From Desarmillaria ectypa (lineage: Eukaryota > Basidiomycota > Agaricomycetes > Agaricales > Physalacriaceae): a stretch of DNA of 64,000 nucleotides. Made by a program: the position numbers and the translations under genes. The notes beneath the pieces are model-generated. The model ran no database searches. It worked only from the letters and a program-made list of their open reading frames with translations, and was not told the DNA's origin. Below, in pieces: positions 45,913-57,924 of the stretch. Position 1 is the first letter of the stretch. Each line of letters starts with the position of its first letter. The stretch lies in the NCBI GenBank assembly GCA_030407005.1, contig JAUDYN010000009.1:620001-684000 (forward strand), in the 5' to 3' direction.

Positions 45913-48133
45913 ATGCTCGCTGCTCTTGTGCTCTTTCTTCTGGTAGAGGTCTCTTTAGGCTTCGAGGTCGTTGGCCCATCTACAGGTTTGGAAATATCGA
46001 ACCAACACCTCGCACCAGATGGATTCACGCGCTCGTTCGTATACTTCCGCTGTTTTATACTTCGGATTTGCTGACTGCCCAATTAGGACTACCGTAGCTG
46101 GAGGGACATTCCCGGGTCCGTTAATCAAGGGAGTTAAGGTGTGATATTTTCTCCAAAACTAAGTGATAGAATTTTACTTAAGAATATTATTAGGGCGATC
46201 GATTCAGGATTGATGTTAAGGATTCGCTCCACGATAAAACGATGCTTCAAAGCACCAGCGTTGCAAGTATCAATTACTCTCACTATTTACAACCTTCTGA
46301 TATGCTCCCTGATAGCACTGGCATGGTATCTTTCAACGGGGTACAAATTTTGCGGACGGTACTGCTTCGGTCACTCAGTGTCCTATCACGTCGGGAAGTT
46401 CGTTCTTGTACGACTTCCCCGTACCAGATCAAGCTGGGACATTTTGGTACCATTCGCATTTGTCGGTGCAGTACTGCGATGGACTACGTGGCCCATTTGT
46501 CGTGTATGATGGTATAGATGGAGTGAATGACCCGCATAGGGCGCTATACGACGTCGATGATGGTGAGTATAGACTGTTTGGGGTTTTTGTTATTCTCATT
46601 TCCTTTCAGAGTCGACTATCATCACGTTATCGGACTGGTTTGTGTCACTGACTTCTCTGATGAGCGAAACTTTCTGATGATGAAGTGGATAGGTACCACA
46701 TTCCTACTCCAGAGCTTCTTAAGCAGCCGGGTCAAAAGCGATTCAATTCTACCCTAATCAATGGATTGGGAAGGTTTTACCAAGATGTATGTATACACTC
46801 CTCTTTTCCATAGCGTCATATTCACTCTTTCATAGCCGACTTCAGCTCTTACAGTCATCACCGTCGAGCCCGCAAAGCGGTACAGACTCCGTATAATCTC
46901 TATGTCGTGTGATCCGAACTATGTTTTCTCTATCGATGGCCACGACCTCACTATTATTGAAGCCGACGGGGAAAATACCGTGGCTCATACGGTGAACGCC
47001 ATGCGTGTCCTTGCAGGTCAGCGGTATTCCGCCATCTTACATGCCAAACAACCTGTAGACAACTACTGGATACGCGCACAACCCGACACCGAGGCCTACG
47101 GTTTCACCGGTACCCCCTTCGAGTCAGGAATCAACTCGGCCATTTTGAGGTATGTAGGTGCTTGGGAAGGAGATCCTACAACTACGCAACAGACCCCTGT
47201 TGTTCTCTTAAAGGAGGCGGATCTGCATGCCCTCGAACATCCCGGTGCCCCAGGGCTACCATATCCTGGCGGTACTGATGTGGTGCTGAACTTGACGTTG
47301 GGGATCGACCTTGCTACCAGCATGTTTTTAATCAACGACGTCCCATTTCAGCCGCCCTCGGTCCCAGTTTTGCTTCAGATCATGAGCGGGGCACAGAAAG
47401 CGCAGGACTTGTTGCCACAAGGTTCGGTATATGGTCTCCCGCTCAATAAGACCATTGAGATCAATCTTATTGGAGGAATGGCTGTCGGGGGTCCTGTGCG
47501 TACATCTCTTAATCGTCAGGAGTGCTCTAGACTTACATAATTCTAGCATCCGATGCATTTACACGGTGTAAGCTCTTAATAATCCACGATCATGGTATCT
47601 TTCTCATCAATATGATGTACAGCATGCCTTTGACGTCGTCAAAAGCGCGGATAGCGATGTAGCGAATTATATTGATCCGGTTCGTTCATTCTCTTCTTGT
47701 TAAGCGCTTCAGAAACTAACTAGTCCACAGGTTCGTCGAGATGTAGCGGGTGTTCTCCTGGGCAATACTACTACCATACGATTTGTAACTGATAATTCTG
47801 GGCCTTGGTTTCTGCATTGGTCAGTGCAGCCTCCTTTCCTTCTTCATACCATCTTTACTCATCCATCGCTTGTCATAGCCACATTGATTTTCATTTAGAA
47901 GCGTGAGTATCGTTTTATCTTCCTGTTCTCATACTGATCACTGACTTTTCTTGGATCAGCGGTATGGCCGTAGTACTCGCCGAAGCTATCGACGATGTTG
48001 CAGCATTCAATCCAACACCTGGTAAGAGATATAACAAGCTACGGTCTTTCATATCGTTGATCACGCCTGCATTACAGCTGCCTGGGATAATCTATGTCCC
48101 GAATACTACAAACTTTCCCCAGATCAACTCTAG
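45913..48133 (+). CDS. Laccase (multicopper oxidase)
   Basis: Thirteen exons join in frame to 526 residues: 45913-46034, 46087-46138, 46194-46262, 46316-46562, 46610-46637, 46693-46786, 46836-47495, 47547-47567, 47623-47679, 47731-47819, 47879-47902, 47960-48021 and 48078-48133. A secretion signal opens it ([18 protein letters not shown]). Copper ligands are complete: HWHG (His82, His84), YHSH, HPMHLHG (His425, 428, 430) and [12 protein letters not shown] (Cys480). It should oxidise phenols outside the cell and reduce O2 to water. The type 1 copper axial position is Met490, where most basidiomycete enzymes have Leu or Phe. Intron 3 is GC-AG (GCAAGT). There is no sign of decay. Confidence 0.93.
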
Positions 48134-48489
48134 TGCCGCTCTTTCGTACCCTTATATTTTTGCATTATGCTGTGCTGTTCAATATCGTGTATCAAATTAG
48201 TGCCTACTGTGGGTCAATTCTATCATTTTTCATCCACTTTTTGAGTTTCCGAAGTCTGCTTATATTCTACATCGTGTGGTTTGGGGTTTTTCTCAGACCT
48301 TCCCATTCGTGAGCCTGTGGAGTTCGAGTTCAGGGATGCGGGGTAAGGAATTTTCCTGAAAGCATGCACGAGTCATCCTAAGGTTTATCATACAAGACCG
48401 GATATTCTCACCATATCGGGCCCAGTTACTGTGTGTCCCTCAACGATACCTATAGCATCGCAAATTTTTCTCCTTACTTAGCCTTGTTT

Positions 48490-49906
48490 ACATTGTTGCA
48501 AGCCAAAGTGGTGCATAGGATGGGTAAAATATCAGATCGGTACGGATACTCCAGCGAGGAAGACATCCGTCCAAGAATATACGCCTCCAGAACTCTAGCA
48601 AATCCTGGATGCAACTGGCAGTTTGCTGACAACCGGATGCAGTCAATCTGCTCAAAGGCATCTCAATCTTATTCAACGACTGGATATGTGACCTATTTAG
48701 ACTGGACGGCATTCCGGGTAAAAGTTCAGCAAAGAACCTTTCAGCTTGGGTACGACGTGTTGCGAAAAATAGCTCGCAGATACGTACATAGCATCTGCCA
48801 GTGGCGTGCGGTAAGGGCATTGCGAGAACCAAAAGGGGAGGACATTCGTTGCAATAACAACTAGATATGCTATGGCCCCAATCCCACCGGTGATCCAAGC
48901 AATGATGGTATGCATGGGGCCAAGGAAAACGACGAGGCCTACGAAGAAGAATGCCAAGGCGAGATGCATAATGATCGGCAGGAGACCAATGATCAGAGGC
49001 ACCTACCACTGGCACAGACCCATGTATCGGTACTGTCGTATGTGACCTCGTTCCCGAGGCGTACCAGATGGAAGCTTCATATAGTGGTGGAGCCATTGCT
49101 TCACCAAAACAGATACGAGAGCCGCTGAAAGACTCAGTGCGAGACTGGTGAACCACAGCCCGTTCACCCATGCAAGATGTCGCTGGATTGAAGTTCGCCC
49201 TTCGATCCATTGAGGAAAGAGGGAGATCGAGGCTATTCCCGTTGGAAACAGCTTGTTGAATGGATATGAATTCAAAAAGCAGATAAGCGGAGATCTGGTT
49301 GTAATCCGGTTGTAGATTTTGAGAGAATTGAACCGCGAAAGCACTAACTACAGCAGAGAAGAGACCGGCCTTCCATATGGATTAGAAAGTGTGAGGAAAA
49401 AGGTCGATCGACTTACGAATACCAAAAGAATATCAACAGTGTCTCGCCAGTCGCTCACAATGTCAGCATCAAACCTTTGACTTTTGTCAAGGTAGGTTCT
49501 CCAGACTCTGGCAGTCGGTGCAGTTTCTTCGTATATGGGATCTTCCGGATATTTATCCTCGTAGTCAAATGCGGCTAAACAGTCTCGTTAGTAGTTATTC
49601 ACCATTGTCACTGGGAACGTCAAATACACCTCTCTCCGATTTTTGTTCTCCGGCACGCCGCGCGCCAAAACCCCGGTTTCTCTTGGTTTTCTTCTTGAAA
49701 GCTGGGCTCTGGAAGGGTTTTGCTCCAGTACCGCCATCTTCATTTTGGGGAACAACTTCCGGTACGGTATGCAGCGAGTACTTTGATCCCTTTTCAGATG
49801 ACAGCGGATAAAAATGTGTAAGCTGAGGTTTGAGAGCTGGGTTGTCTTCCATGTCATGTTCTCCTGATGTATCAACAGAAATGACTGAAGCGTCCTCGTC
49901 TGACAT
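48490..49906 (-). pseudogene. Truncated, broken DUF6535 gene (copy D3)
   Basis: The start MSDEDASVISVDTSGEHDME at 49906 leads through AFDYEDKYPEDPIYEE, VWRTYLDKSQRFDADIV, AGLFSAVVSAFAVQ, VNGLWFTSLALSLSAAL, KQWLHHYMKLPSGTPRER and LIIGLLPIIMHLAL. Intron junctions near 49590 and 49380 are still good. The frame breaks near 49165, a TAG interrupts the QWxVPLII phrase near 49002, and another stop follows ECRPV near 48700. The long C-terminal region present in D1 and D2 is mostly missing. A copia element sits 28 bases upstream of the start codon, cutting the gene from its promoter. Confidence 0.75.
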
Positions 49907-49929
49907 GATTCACACGAAAGCAGGCTGTG

Positions 49930-49934
49930 AAAAA
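49930..49934. repeat. Target-site duplication of the copia element, left
   Basis: AAAAA directly precedes the left LTR and is repeated at 63166-63170 after the right LTR. Being a homopolymer, it is weaker evidence than a mixed sequence. Confidence 0.6.
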
Positions 49935-50239
49935 TGTTGAAGACGCGCTCAGCCGCATATGGCAATCCGGCAATCGGAGCAACGTTGAAGCGCCCGAACC
50001 TTCGCGCACCTTCTCCTTGACTCGATCGCCTGTCTGCTCACTCAGCAATGAGTCAGACATGGACACTAGTAGATAATAGTATATTCTAGAAGTACCCACC
50101 TTGTAGTATATATACCGGGCAGACCAGCCCACTAATAATAACAGATTCATATTCTTACTCTCACCCACATCTCTCACACGGTCAAGTCTCGTAGTTTACC
50201 ACTGCACTCATAACCTCCGTTATACACTCTTTTACAACA
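49935..50239 (+). repeat. Copia left LTR
   Basis: It starts TGTTGAAGACGCGCTC and ends TTTTACAACA. It differs from the right LTR at about 17 sites by eye, all C/T or G/A, and keeps C and G at the CpG sites that the right LTR has lost. Confidence 0.95.
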
Positions 50240-50251
50240 GGTTATGGGCCC
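50240..50251 (+). other. Primer binding site, half-tRNA type
   Basis: GGTTATGGGCCC follows the left LTR directly. Its complement GGGCCCATAACC matches an initiator tRNA-Met anticodon stem-loop (consensus GGGCTCATAACCC) with one change. It does not match a tRNA 3' end. This fits the half-tRNA priming known for copia-type elements. Confidence 0.65.
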
Positions 50252-50324
50252 CGGCCCTAACTAATCTACAGAAGACTCACCATAATTAATTACCTCACTG
50301 AACTACAATCCACCCCCATATATC

Positions 50325-51200
50325 ATGTCTGACACTGCACCCTCATCATTATTCCACATTGAGCTACTCCAGGAGCACAACTGGGTTCCGTGGAAGCATC
50401 GCGTCACTGCGATCCTGCAAGAACGAGCCCTGTTGAAGTACGCCAATGGAACATTGAATAAACTGGTTCTGACAGACCCAAATTCACCAACTAAGGAAGA
50501 AATGGATGAAATCACAAAGTGGGAAGAGGGAGATGGATGAGTGCAGACCCAAATCGAGCTCACATTGAGTGACTCGCAGATGATACATATCGCAGGGGCA
50601 AAAACATTGGCTGAAATGTGGATGCAGCTCAAATTAGTAAAAGAAGCTAGAGGAAAATTGGGAATACTCGCACACCAACGCCATCTTTACTGCACTGTGG
50701 CCGACGAGTCCACAGACATTGTTGAGCACACCACAGAAATGCACTGAATCCAGGAAGAGCTTGGCATGCTGGGGAGTATCATCACTGATGAAGACTTCCT
50801 AATGCTGCTTATATCATCACTACCAGAATCCTGGGACCAGTTCACATCAGCATACCTAGGATCCACTGGAAATAACCCAACAGTCACATCACATAAGTTC
50901 ATTGCCATCATTCTGGAAGAGAACTGTCAATGGATCGAAAAATCTGGTGGAAGTGAAGCTGCTATATATGGGTGCAATAATGGAAAGACAGGCAGTGGAA
51001 GTAGCCAAGGGAACTTCACATCAGGGAAGGTCTCCTGTTGAGTGTTGGAACTGCCACAAATGAGGCCACACATCAGCACAGTGTTGGTCCAAGGATGGTG
51101 GCCAAGAAGGAAAAGGCTCAGGCAGAAAGCAGGGAAAGAAGAAGAAGGAAAGGTCTAATCAGGCAAAAGATTCAGGAAACATAAAGGATGATGTTGTTGA
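50325..51200 (+). pseudogene. Copia gag remnant
   Basis: The start is MSDTAPSSLFHIELLQEHNW. The frame contains the UBN2-like gag phrase (HNWVPWKHRV, SLPESWDQFTSAY) and a CCHC zinc knuckle CWNCHKxGHTSAQC, where x is a TGA. Further TGA stops fall after EEGDG and after TTEMH, and one frame change precedes the knuckle. Confidence 0.8.
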
Positions 51201-51229
51201 AGCTGCTTACAATGTAGAGTCTAAGCCCC

Positions 51230-53614
51230 AATTTGACTCACATTTCTCCACTTACAGCTGGCTATCTGACTCTGAAACAACCTCAGATATCTCCAATCAC
51301 CGAGAAACCTTCATAGACTTCAAGCCGCTTGAGGCTATGACTATTGCAGGCATTGGAAATACATCTGTTCAGGCACTAGGCCGAGGAACAGTCCTGTTAG
51401 ACTGCAAAGTCAATGGGAAAACTATCACTCACAAACTGAAAGATACACTCTATGCACCAAATGCTGTAAACAACCTAATCTCTATCAGCAGGCTTGACAA
51501 TGCTGGTATGGAAGCTTCATTCAAGAATGGCATAGTCCAGTTTCTTCAAAAGGATGGGAAAATCCTGGCAAAAGGAAAGAAGACACACCATTTGTATTTG
51601 ATGAATGCTTGAGCACATGACACTGTATGAGAACAGTCAAACATCGCCAACACCAAAAATACAAACACATGGGATGCTTGGCACAAATGCATGGGACATC
51701 TAGGGAAGTCAGGGTTAGAGTGATTGAAGAGGGAAGGATCGGTGGAAGGATTCATAGTCAATGATAACTCACCTCCACTCAGTCAATGTGAAGCTTGCAT
51801 CCAAGCCAAGATGACTCTTCACCCATTCCTACAAGAAGCAAAACATCAAAGTGAGAAACCAGGGGAAACCATGCATGATGACATCTGGGGACCAGCCCAA
51901 GTTGAGTCTCTGCAGAAGTCAAAATACAACATCACATTCACAGATGATGTAATCTGGTGATGTACACCTGAATTCATGAAATTGAAGTCAGAAGCATTCT
52001 AGAAAATTAAAGAATATGTCACCTTCATCAAAACACAGCATGGATTCACACTAAAGACACTACATGTTAATAATGCAAAGGAACTCACTAGTGGGGAGGT
52101 CAAACAATGGTTGAAGAAGAAAGGAATATGACTACTCACACCAGCACCATATGCACACTCATCTAATGGTGTAGCTGAATGCTTTAATCACACACTAGTG
52201 GAGCTAGCATGAGCCATGATGATAGCCAACAATGTACCATCATTCCTGTGGGAGACAGCAATAGAATAAATGGCATACATCAGAAACTGTGCACCAACAT
52301 GAGCTCTTGATGGGAAAACACCTGAAGAAGCATGGACAGGAAGAAAACCCGATGTCTCGCACCTACAAGAGTTTGGTTGTGCAGTCTGGATCAAATGGGA
52401 AGAAATCAGTCTTTCAAAGCTGGGCGGAAACTCAGGAAAAGCAAAGAAACATACCTTTGTGGGATTCACAGAGGATGCAACAGTTATCAAATACTACAAT
52501 GCAGAACTTCGCACAATCTGAGAATCCCAGAACTACAAGTTTATTGAGCCCATGGCTATAGAACAAAGCACAGACAATGTGTGGCTTGAGGGGGAGGCAG
52601 CAGAGATGAACAACCCACCATTGCCAAAGGGAGCTGAAGAAGGAAGTCAGCAAACCACATCACTACAGCCTGAAACCAAAGAAACCCCTGAGCCAACACC
52701 AGAAGCAATATGATGCACCTCATGTATCACTAGTAATCATGACTATCACAAGCTTAACAACCCCAATGCATGGAAAGCAGCACCATCATAAACTCCATTG
52801 GCCCTATCTGAACATTCCCCAGAATCAACAAATGTTGCAATGACTCAAAGCAATATTGCCAGTAACAGTGAGCACATTAATCATGACAACTTCCCATGAA
52901 GCCTTGCAGAGGCACAAGAATCAGCAGAATGGCATGAATGGAAGAAGGCTATGGATGAGGAAATGTCAATGATTAGAGAAATGGGGACTTACAAGCTTGA
53001 GAATCTACCAGAGGGACATGAAACCATAGGCTGCAGATGGACCTACATGAAGAAATATGATGAGCATGGAAAAGTCCTACACTACAAAACCTGTCTCATA
53101 GCACAAGGCTACTCACAGATTCCAGGAGTCAATTTTATGGAAACATTTGCATCAGTCATCCATCTCAAATCTGTTTATGCTGCACTAGGTATAGCTGCCA
53201 TCAAAAACCTTGAAATTGGTCAAATAGACATTAGAGGAGCTTACCTCAATGGAGAACTTGAGGAAGAAATATACATGTGCCAGCCTCCAGGCTATGATGA
53301 TGAATCGGGATGTGTCTGCAAACTATACAAGACCCTCTATAGGCTAAAACAGTCAGGACATGAGTGGAACTATGAATTCAATAGGAAACTCATCTCCATT
53401 GGATTCTCAAAGCTCGAAGTCAACCATTGCATCTATAAATGTGTCCAAAACAGCAGGACAGTATTCCTGACTGTATGGGTTGATGACCTGCTGATCTAGA
53501 CAGAGTAAAAAAGGAGTTAAAAGGGCTATTCAACATCAAGGATATGGGAGAGCTGAAAAAAATCATTGGGATTGAAATAGAGAGGAACCATGATCACAAC
53601 ACCATCTCATTATC
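51230..53614 (+). pseudogene. Copia protease, integrase and reverse transcriptase remnant
   Basis: Protease remnant YSWLSDSETTSDISNH (DSG has become DSE). The integrase zinc region has HKCMGHLGKSG and CEACIQAK, and the core holds DDIWGP. The RT begins WTYMKKYDEHGKVLHYK, keeps QIDIRGAYLNGELEEEIYMC and ends VWVDDLLI with a stop just after. Stops are mostly TGA at positions where the family has Arg, for example the codon between ELA and AMMIAN near 52210. Confidence 0.85.
53610..53614. repeat. Target-site duplication of the gypsy element, left
   Basis: TTATC immediately precedes the gypsy LTR and is repeated exactly at 62067-62071. Confidence 0.9.
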
Positions 53615-54028
53615 TGTTATGATTTTTCCATTATCTTATCTTATCTGAGTCATCCATATGACTCAGCCATCTAATCTTCCATCGATTCCAACTCGTATCC
53701 AACTACTCACTGGTACTCACCCTCATTCTCACCGTCTGTCACTCCAGACACTTTCTATTGGATATATGATGCTTCCGGACTACCATACTTCGACACCGTT
53801 TGTGCATGGACTCTAGCATTTCATCTATATATAATGCCATAGAAATAGTATATAAACAGAGTAAACTACATAGTTGTACTCTATCTCTTGACTAAATTCA
53901 CATCATATACTTTTTACACTAAAGAACTAAAGCTTCTATCTCTCAACTTGGGTAACTGTTCAAATGCGTAACAGCCCAGAGGGATTAGCTGACATTCCCA
54001 AGTCACATGCCCAAGGTGGTACCTAATA
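53615..54028 (+). repeat. Gypsy left LTR
   Basis: It starts TGTTATGATTTTTCC and ends CCTAATA. It is about 95% identical to the right LTR by eye. Confidence 0.95.
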
Positions 54029-54360
54029 TTAGTCAAGAGATTCCCTTGCTTCTTCAATGCTAGCCATAGAGAAGCACTTCTTCAAGCCTGAAGAAGAAAA
54101 CAACTGCCAAGAACCCCGCACCATCTCCCTTGGCATCGCCATCAGCGGTGCCATACTATTGACATTTTTTACAGTCCTCGCCGTACTTCTATACGAGGAA
54201 GAACTTTGAGCCTTGCTCCAGCAAAGGTGGGCTTGCCAACACCAACCCCCACCCTGACCTCCTAGACACCCAGATCATGTTGTTCCCTGGGAGTTACCCC
54301 CCACCCAACTGGGAGAGCAAGAGGCAGTACCACTCATCTGCCCCCATGCCTGGTTCATGA

Positions 54361-56700
54361 TTGCCTCCTCCTCTGAGGGGAGCACCAATGCTTCAAGGCC
54401 CCCAACTCCCAGGCCCTTCTCTGCCCATGCACATAATGTGCAGGCAGTTCTACTCTGGTACAGAATGGAATGACCCACCACTGCCATCACAGTGGCCCAG
54501 AAATATGCGCAGGACATTCAGACTGCGCTCGATGACCCCCCGCCTGCTTACCCCAGCCCTCCCCCTCGTCCCCCAACCCCTGCCCTCCACCAGCAACACT
54601 GGCACAAATGATCTCACTTGCCCTCCCCAGACAGTGACAATGGGTCCTTCCATGGACCCTGAAACCCCGATGATCCTGCAATGGATCATAGCCACCCCTA
54701 TGGCCCCTGGGACCATGAAACCTGGCTCAGCAGAGGGTCAGTCTCCACCTCTTCCCTCCCCATCATTGAGATCTCCAATGATGAGTCTGACAGGGAGCAT
54801 GACACCCTGACCCTGGCCCCTCCCCACACTCTCAATGATTCCTTTAACCCAAATGGGGGGGATTTCATATGGCCCAACCTCTCCGAGGTCGACAGAAGAA
54901 TCTTCAGTCTCTTCAAGACCACAGCATGGGAAGTTCAATGCCGAGACATTGAAGCCCAAGATCTCTAGGATGAACCCAGACCAACCATGGATGAGTGGTT
55001 GGCCCTCAACTGAGGGGAACCCATTAGAGGCTCAAATCAGGCTGCAATCATTGATGCCTGGATACGCTGAAATTGCGACTGGAGCATATTCTGCCCCTCT
55101 GCTGGGGATTTATTTCCAGGGCTTTGAGCCCAGGATTCAGAGGAGCAGGGGGAGCTGGAGCGAACCCTCTGGCACCTATGGAGGCTGGAGGTGGCAAGAG
55201 AGGAGTGATTGGGGGCAAAGGCCCCAGTATGATACTTTAACCTATGATACAGGTTATTACAGTGGGCTGGAATACCACCAGCCCCAATATGAAATATATC
55301 TGAATCACCCTCCAGATACACCAGTTGTGAACCCGTGACCACTTCCTGACTCACCCCCACATCATCAGGCATGTCACCAAGGATACCACCCCTACCAGGG
55401 TGGTAGTCTTCTCTTCGCAGGGGTGGGAGAAGATATGGAAGTAGAAGGAGCCCCTGCAGGAACCGCCACTGCAGGAGTGTCAAGAACCCCTGCCATGGCA
55501 GAAGAAATCCATCAGCAGATGAAAACCACGCTGATGGAGAAGGAATGACACATCACAGAGATGCGTGAAGAACTCAACAGGGAAGAGTCTGCCTGCAAGA
55601 TGATGACGGACTACCTCCGGGATCAAGAAAAGGGGAAGAAGCCCAAGAGGGGCAGACTGTTGGGGGAGCCGCCAAGAGGCTACCTGGGTCCCAGACTGGA
55701 TTGTTATTTGATCCCAAGACTGCCCTCCAGCAAGAGTCCTCCTGACCCTATCCCCAACCCCATCAGGAATGCCGCTGCTGATGCCCCTTATCTGGGCATT
55801 AAGCCAACTCTTGTCAAGGTCCCCTCACCATTCAAGGGGGACCATGATGACATTGAATGCTTCATAGGCGATTGCATCACCTATTTCGAAGTGTTCTGAC
55901 ACTATTTCCAGGTGCCATTGCACCTGGTACTATTCATGACATCCCACTTTGAGGGCACTGCCAAGGACTGGTGGGTCTACAAGAGACCCGAATATTGGGT
56001 TGGCAACTTGTATGATGGGACTGCTGCCCATTTCAGATACTCTGACTGGGCTAACTTTGTTGACCTGGTCACACAACAATTCTGGGATCCTGCAATCAAG
56101 AAGATCCATGAGAAGCGGATGTTCGATCTCCACATGGGAGCGCAGCCTGCCTTCCACTACTTCCAGAAGCTTGAGGAGAAAGCCAAGCTAGCAGGCCAAA
56201 AGACCGATGAAGCCGAGCATGGTGCCATGGTGAAGGCGGTATGACTGAGAGTCCCCAGTCCATACACCACCTTCATCTCAAACATGGGCATCAACATTCT
56301 GCGCTCATACCCAGAGTGGAAGGAACGCATCCTCCAGATGTATGAAGAGAGACAGTGGAAATGGGTCTTTGACCAGACCACTAGTATGCCTTGGGACGGC
56401 CAGAAGCAGGGCCAGCATCCCCAACAACAGCAGCCCAGCAGCAAGAACACTGTTGGGGTGACAAGTTCCTTGGCCCCAAAGCTGACTGCTGGCAGTAGCA
56501 CCAGTCGTGATGCTGGGACTGGTCAGTGGACAACATACAGAGGGGCAGGGAAGCCCATGGACTTAGACCAGCAATGAGCCAAGGGGTGCTGCTTCACATG
56601 CAACAAGAAAGGGCACCTGAGCAGGAATTGCCCTAAGAGAAAAGAGAAGAACATGGTAAGATTTGTGGGGCCCACTGATAAAGTGGTGCCAAGCACTTCC
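54361..56700 (+). pseudogene. Gypsy gag remnant with Pro-rich leader and zinc knuckle
   Basis: A Pro/Ser-rich leader (54361-55330) precedes a helical region (MREELNREESACKMM). The gag core follows (VPSPFKGDHDDIECF, HFEGTAKDWW, QFWDPAIKKIHEKRMFDL), then a Gln-rich tail and CCHC knuckle CFTCNKKGHLSRNC at about 56590-56630. TGA stops break it, for example after FEVF and after KAV. Confidence 0.8.
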
Positions 56701-56702
56701 AA

Positions 56703-56757
56703 GGTTGAGGAAGTAAAAGACTAGGTCGACAAGGGTTCGATTCCCCTTGCTCAACCA
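56703..56757 (+). other. tRNA-like relic inside the gypsy element
   Basis: GGTTGAG at 56703-56709 pairs perfectly with CTCAACC at 56750-56756, like a 7-bp acceptor stem. Between them is GGTTCGATTCC, the tRNA T-loop consensus, on an imperfect stem. Only 21 bases occupy the place of D and anticodon arms, so it cannot be a working tRNA. It lies between gag and the next frame. Confidence 0.4.
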
Positions 56758-56783
56758 AGTCTGAAGGTGAGTCCTCAGTTTTC

Positions 56784-57662
56784 ATGGGTCGGACTGACTA
56801 TTATAATCATAGACAATTATGCATGAAAACAAATATATATTCTATGACTTCACAGACCCTGAAGCCGAAAACCAAACAAGAATTGACAAACAAAAACAGG
56901 TACATCATCCTTCTAGAAGACGCTGACACAAGTATCTATAGTGACAATTCCCGAACCCCCAACGAGGTCAAGTGGTGGGACTTGCCAGGTGGTGCTAGTG
57001 CTGCCATAAAGCCCAATGAGCCTAGCTCACTGGATACACTGCTGAGTGATCAGCGATGGGCAGGGACTAGTAGGCAGGACTCCTTCGGGCCTCCCAGAAG
57101 TCCAAACATCTCAGTGTCCTCCTCGAGTGGAGGAACAAGTCCATCAACCTCGCCAGGGTCAGTGGGGGACCAGGATAGCGCCTCTAACCAAGGCCAGGAC
57201 CAAAACCCTGGACAAACTAGTCCAGGTGGAAGAAAACCTGACGAGGCTGAGTATCTCACTGGACTGGAGAGTCACAGGATCAAAGCCGAAAGGAAGGAAG
57301 TCACTAGTGCCCAGGCGATAGAAAGGGGGCAGATGTACCCAAACAATGGGTGCAACAGTAGCACCAGCTGGGAGTCAATAACTAAGGAAATTCAAACTCT
57401 GTCGAAAGTGGTGCTGGCCAAAGAACACAGGAGTACTGACCAGAGATATGAAGGCAAGCTGGCTGACAAATTCCCATCAACAGCTGTACTCTGCCAGGGG
57501 ATATCCCATGCTCAGGAACCCGCTAGCACCCAGGTGGTAAAAAGGGGGCATTTCAGTAGAACGACTATCATCAAAGTACCCGATGAAGAGGACAACACTG
57601 CCTTCAGGATCTGGCAAGCCAGCCAATCCAAAGCCAGTACCCCGATACCCAAAGACTTCTGA
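56784..57662 (+). CDS. Unidentified 292-codon frame between gag and protease of the gypsy element
   Basis: The frame starts MGRTDYYNHRQLCMKTN and runs 292 codons without a stop, in an element whose flanking frames are full of TGA. It is hydrophilic, Ser/Gly/Pro-rich in the middle (SSSGGTSPSTSPGSVGDQDS) and Lys/Glu-rich later. No domain is recognised. It may be the spacer between nucleocapsid and protease of the gag-pol polyprotein. The lack of CGA codons in such low-complexity sequence could explain its escape from stops. Confidence 0.4.
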   Translation: MGRTDYYNHRQLCMKTNIYSMTSQTLKPKTKQELTNKNRYIILLEDADTSIYSDNSRTPNEVKWWDLPGGASAAIKPNEPSSLDTLLSDQRWAGTSRQDSFGPPRSPNISVSSSSGGTSPSTSPGSVGDQDSASNQGQDQNPGQTSPGGRKPDEAEYLTGLESHRIKAERKEVTSAQAIERGQMYPNNGCNSSTSWESITKEIQTLSKVVLAKEHRSTDQRYEGKLADKFPSTAVLCQGISHAQEPASTQVVKRGHFSRTTIIKVPDEEDNTAFRIWQASQSKASTPIPKDF

Positions 57663-57924
57663 ACGCAAGGGGAAGCAGGATGATCTTTAATGATACAGAC
57701 CATTCGGGATCGACTGGACATTGCATACTGTGCGTAACTCTAAGAAATTGGCAGTCACCAAAGCAGTTCTCTCCATTTGGATCCATCCTAAATGACTTGG
57801 AGAGATAGACGATAAGCTCATTCAGAGCTTAAGAATGGGAGGAAGTATAGTCTGAGAACAGCTCTACAAATTACATGAACCAATCTGCTATATCTGTGGT
57901 ACCAAAAGCTTAGGACAAGACTTC

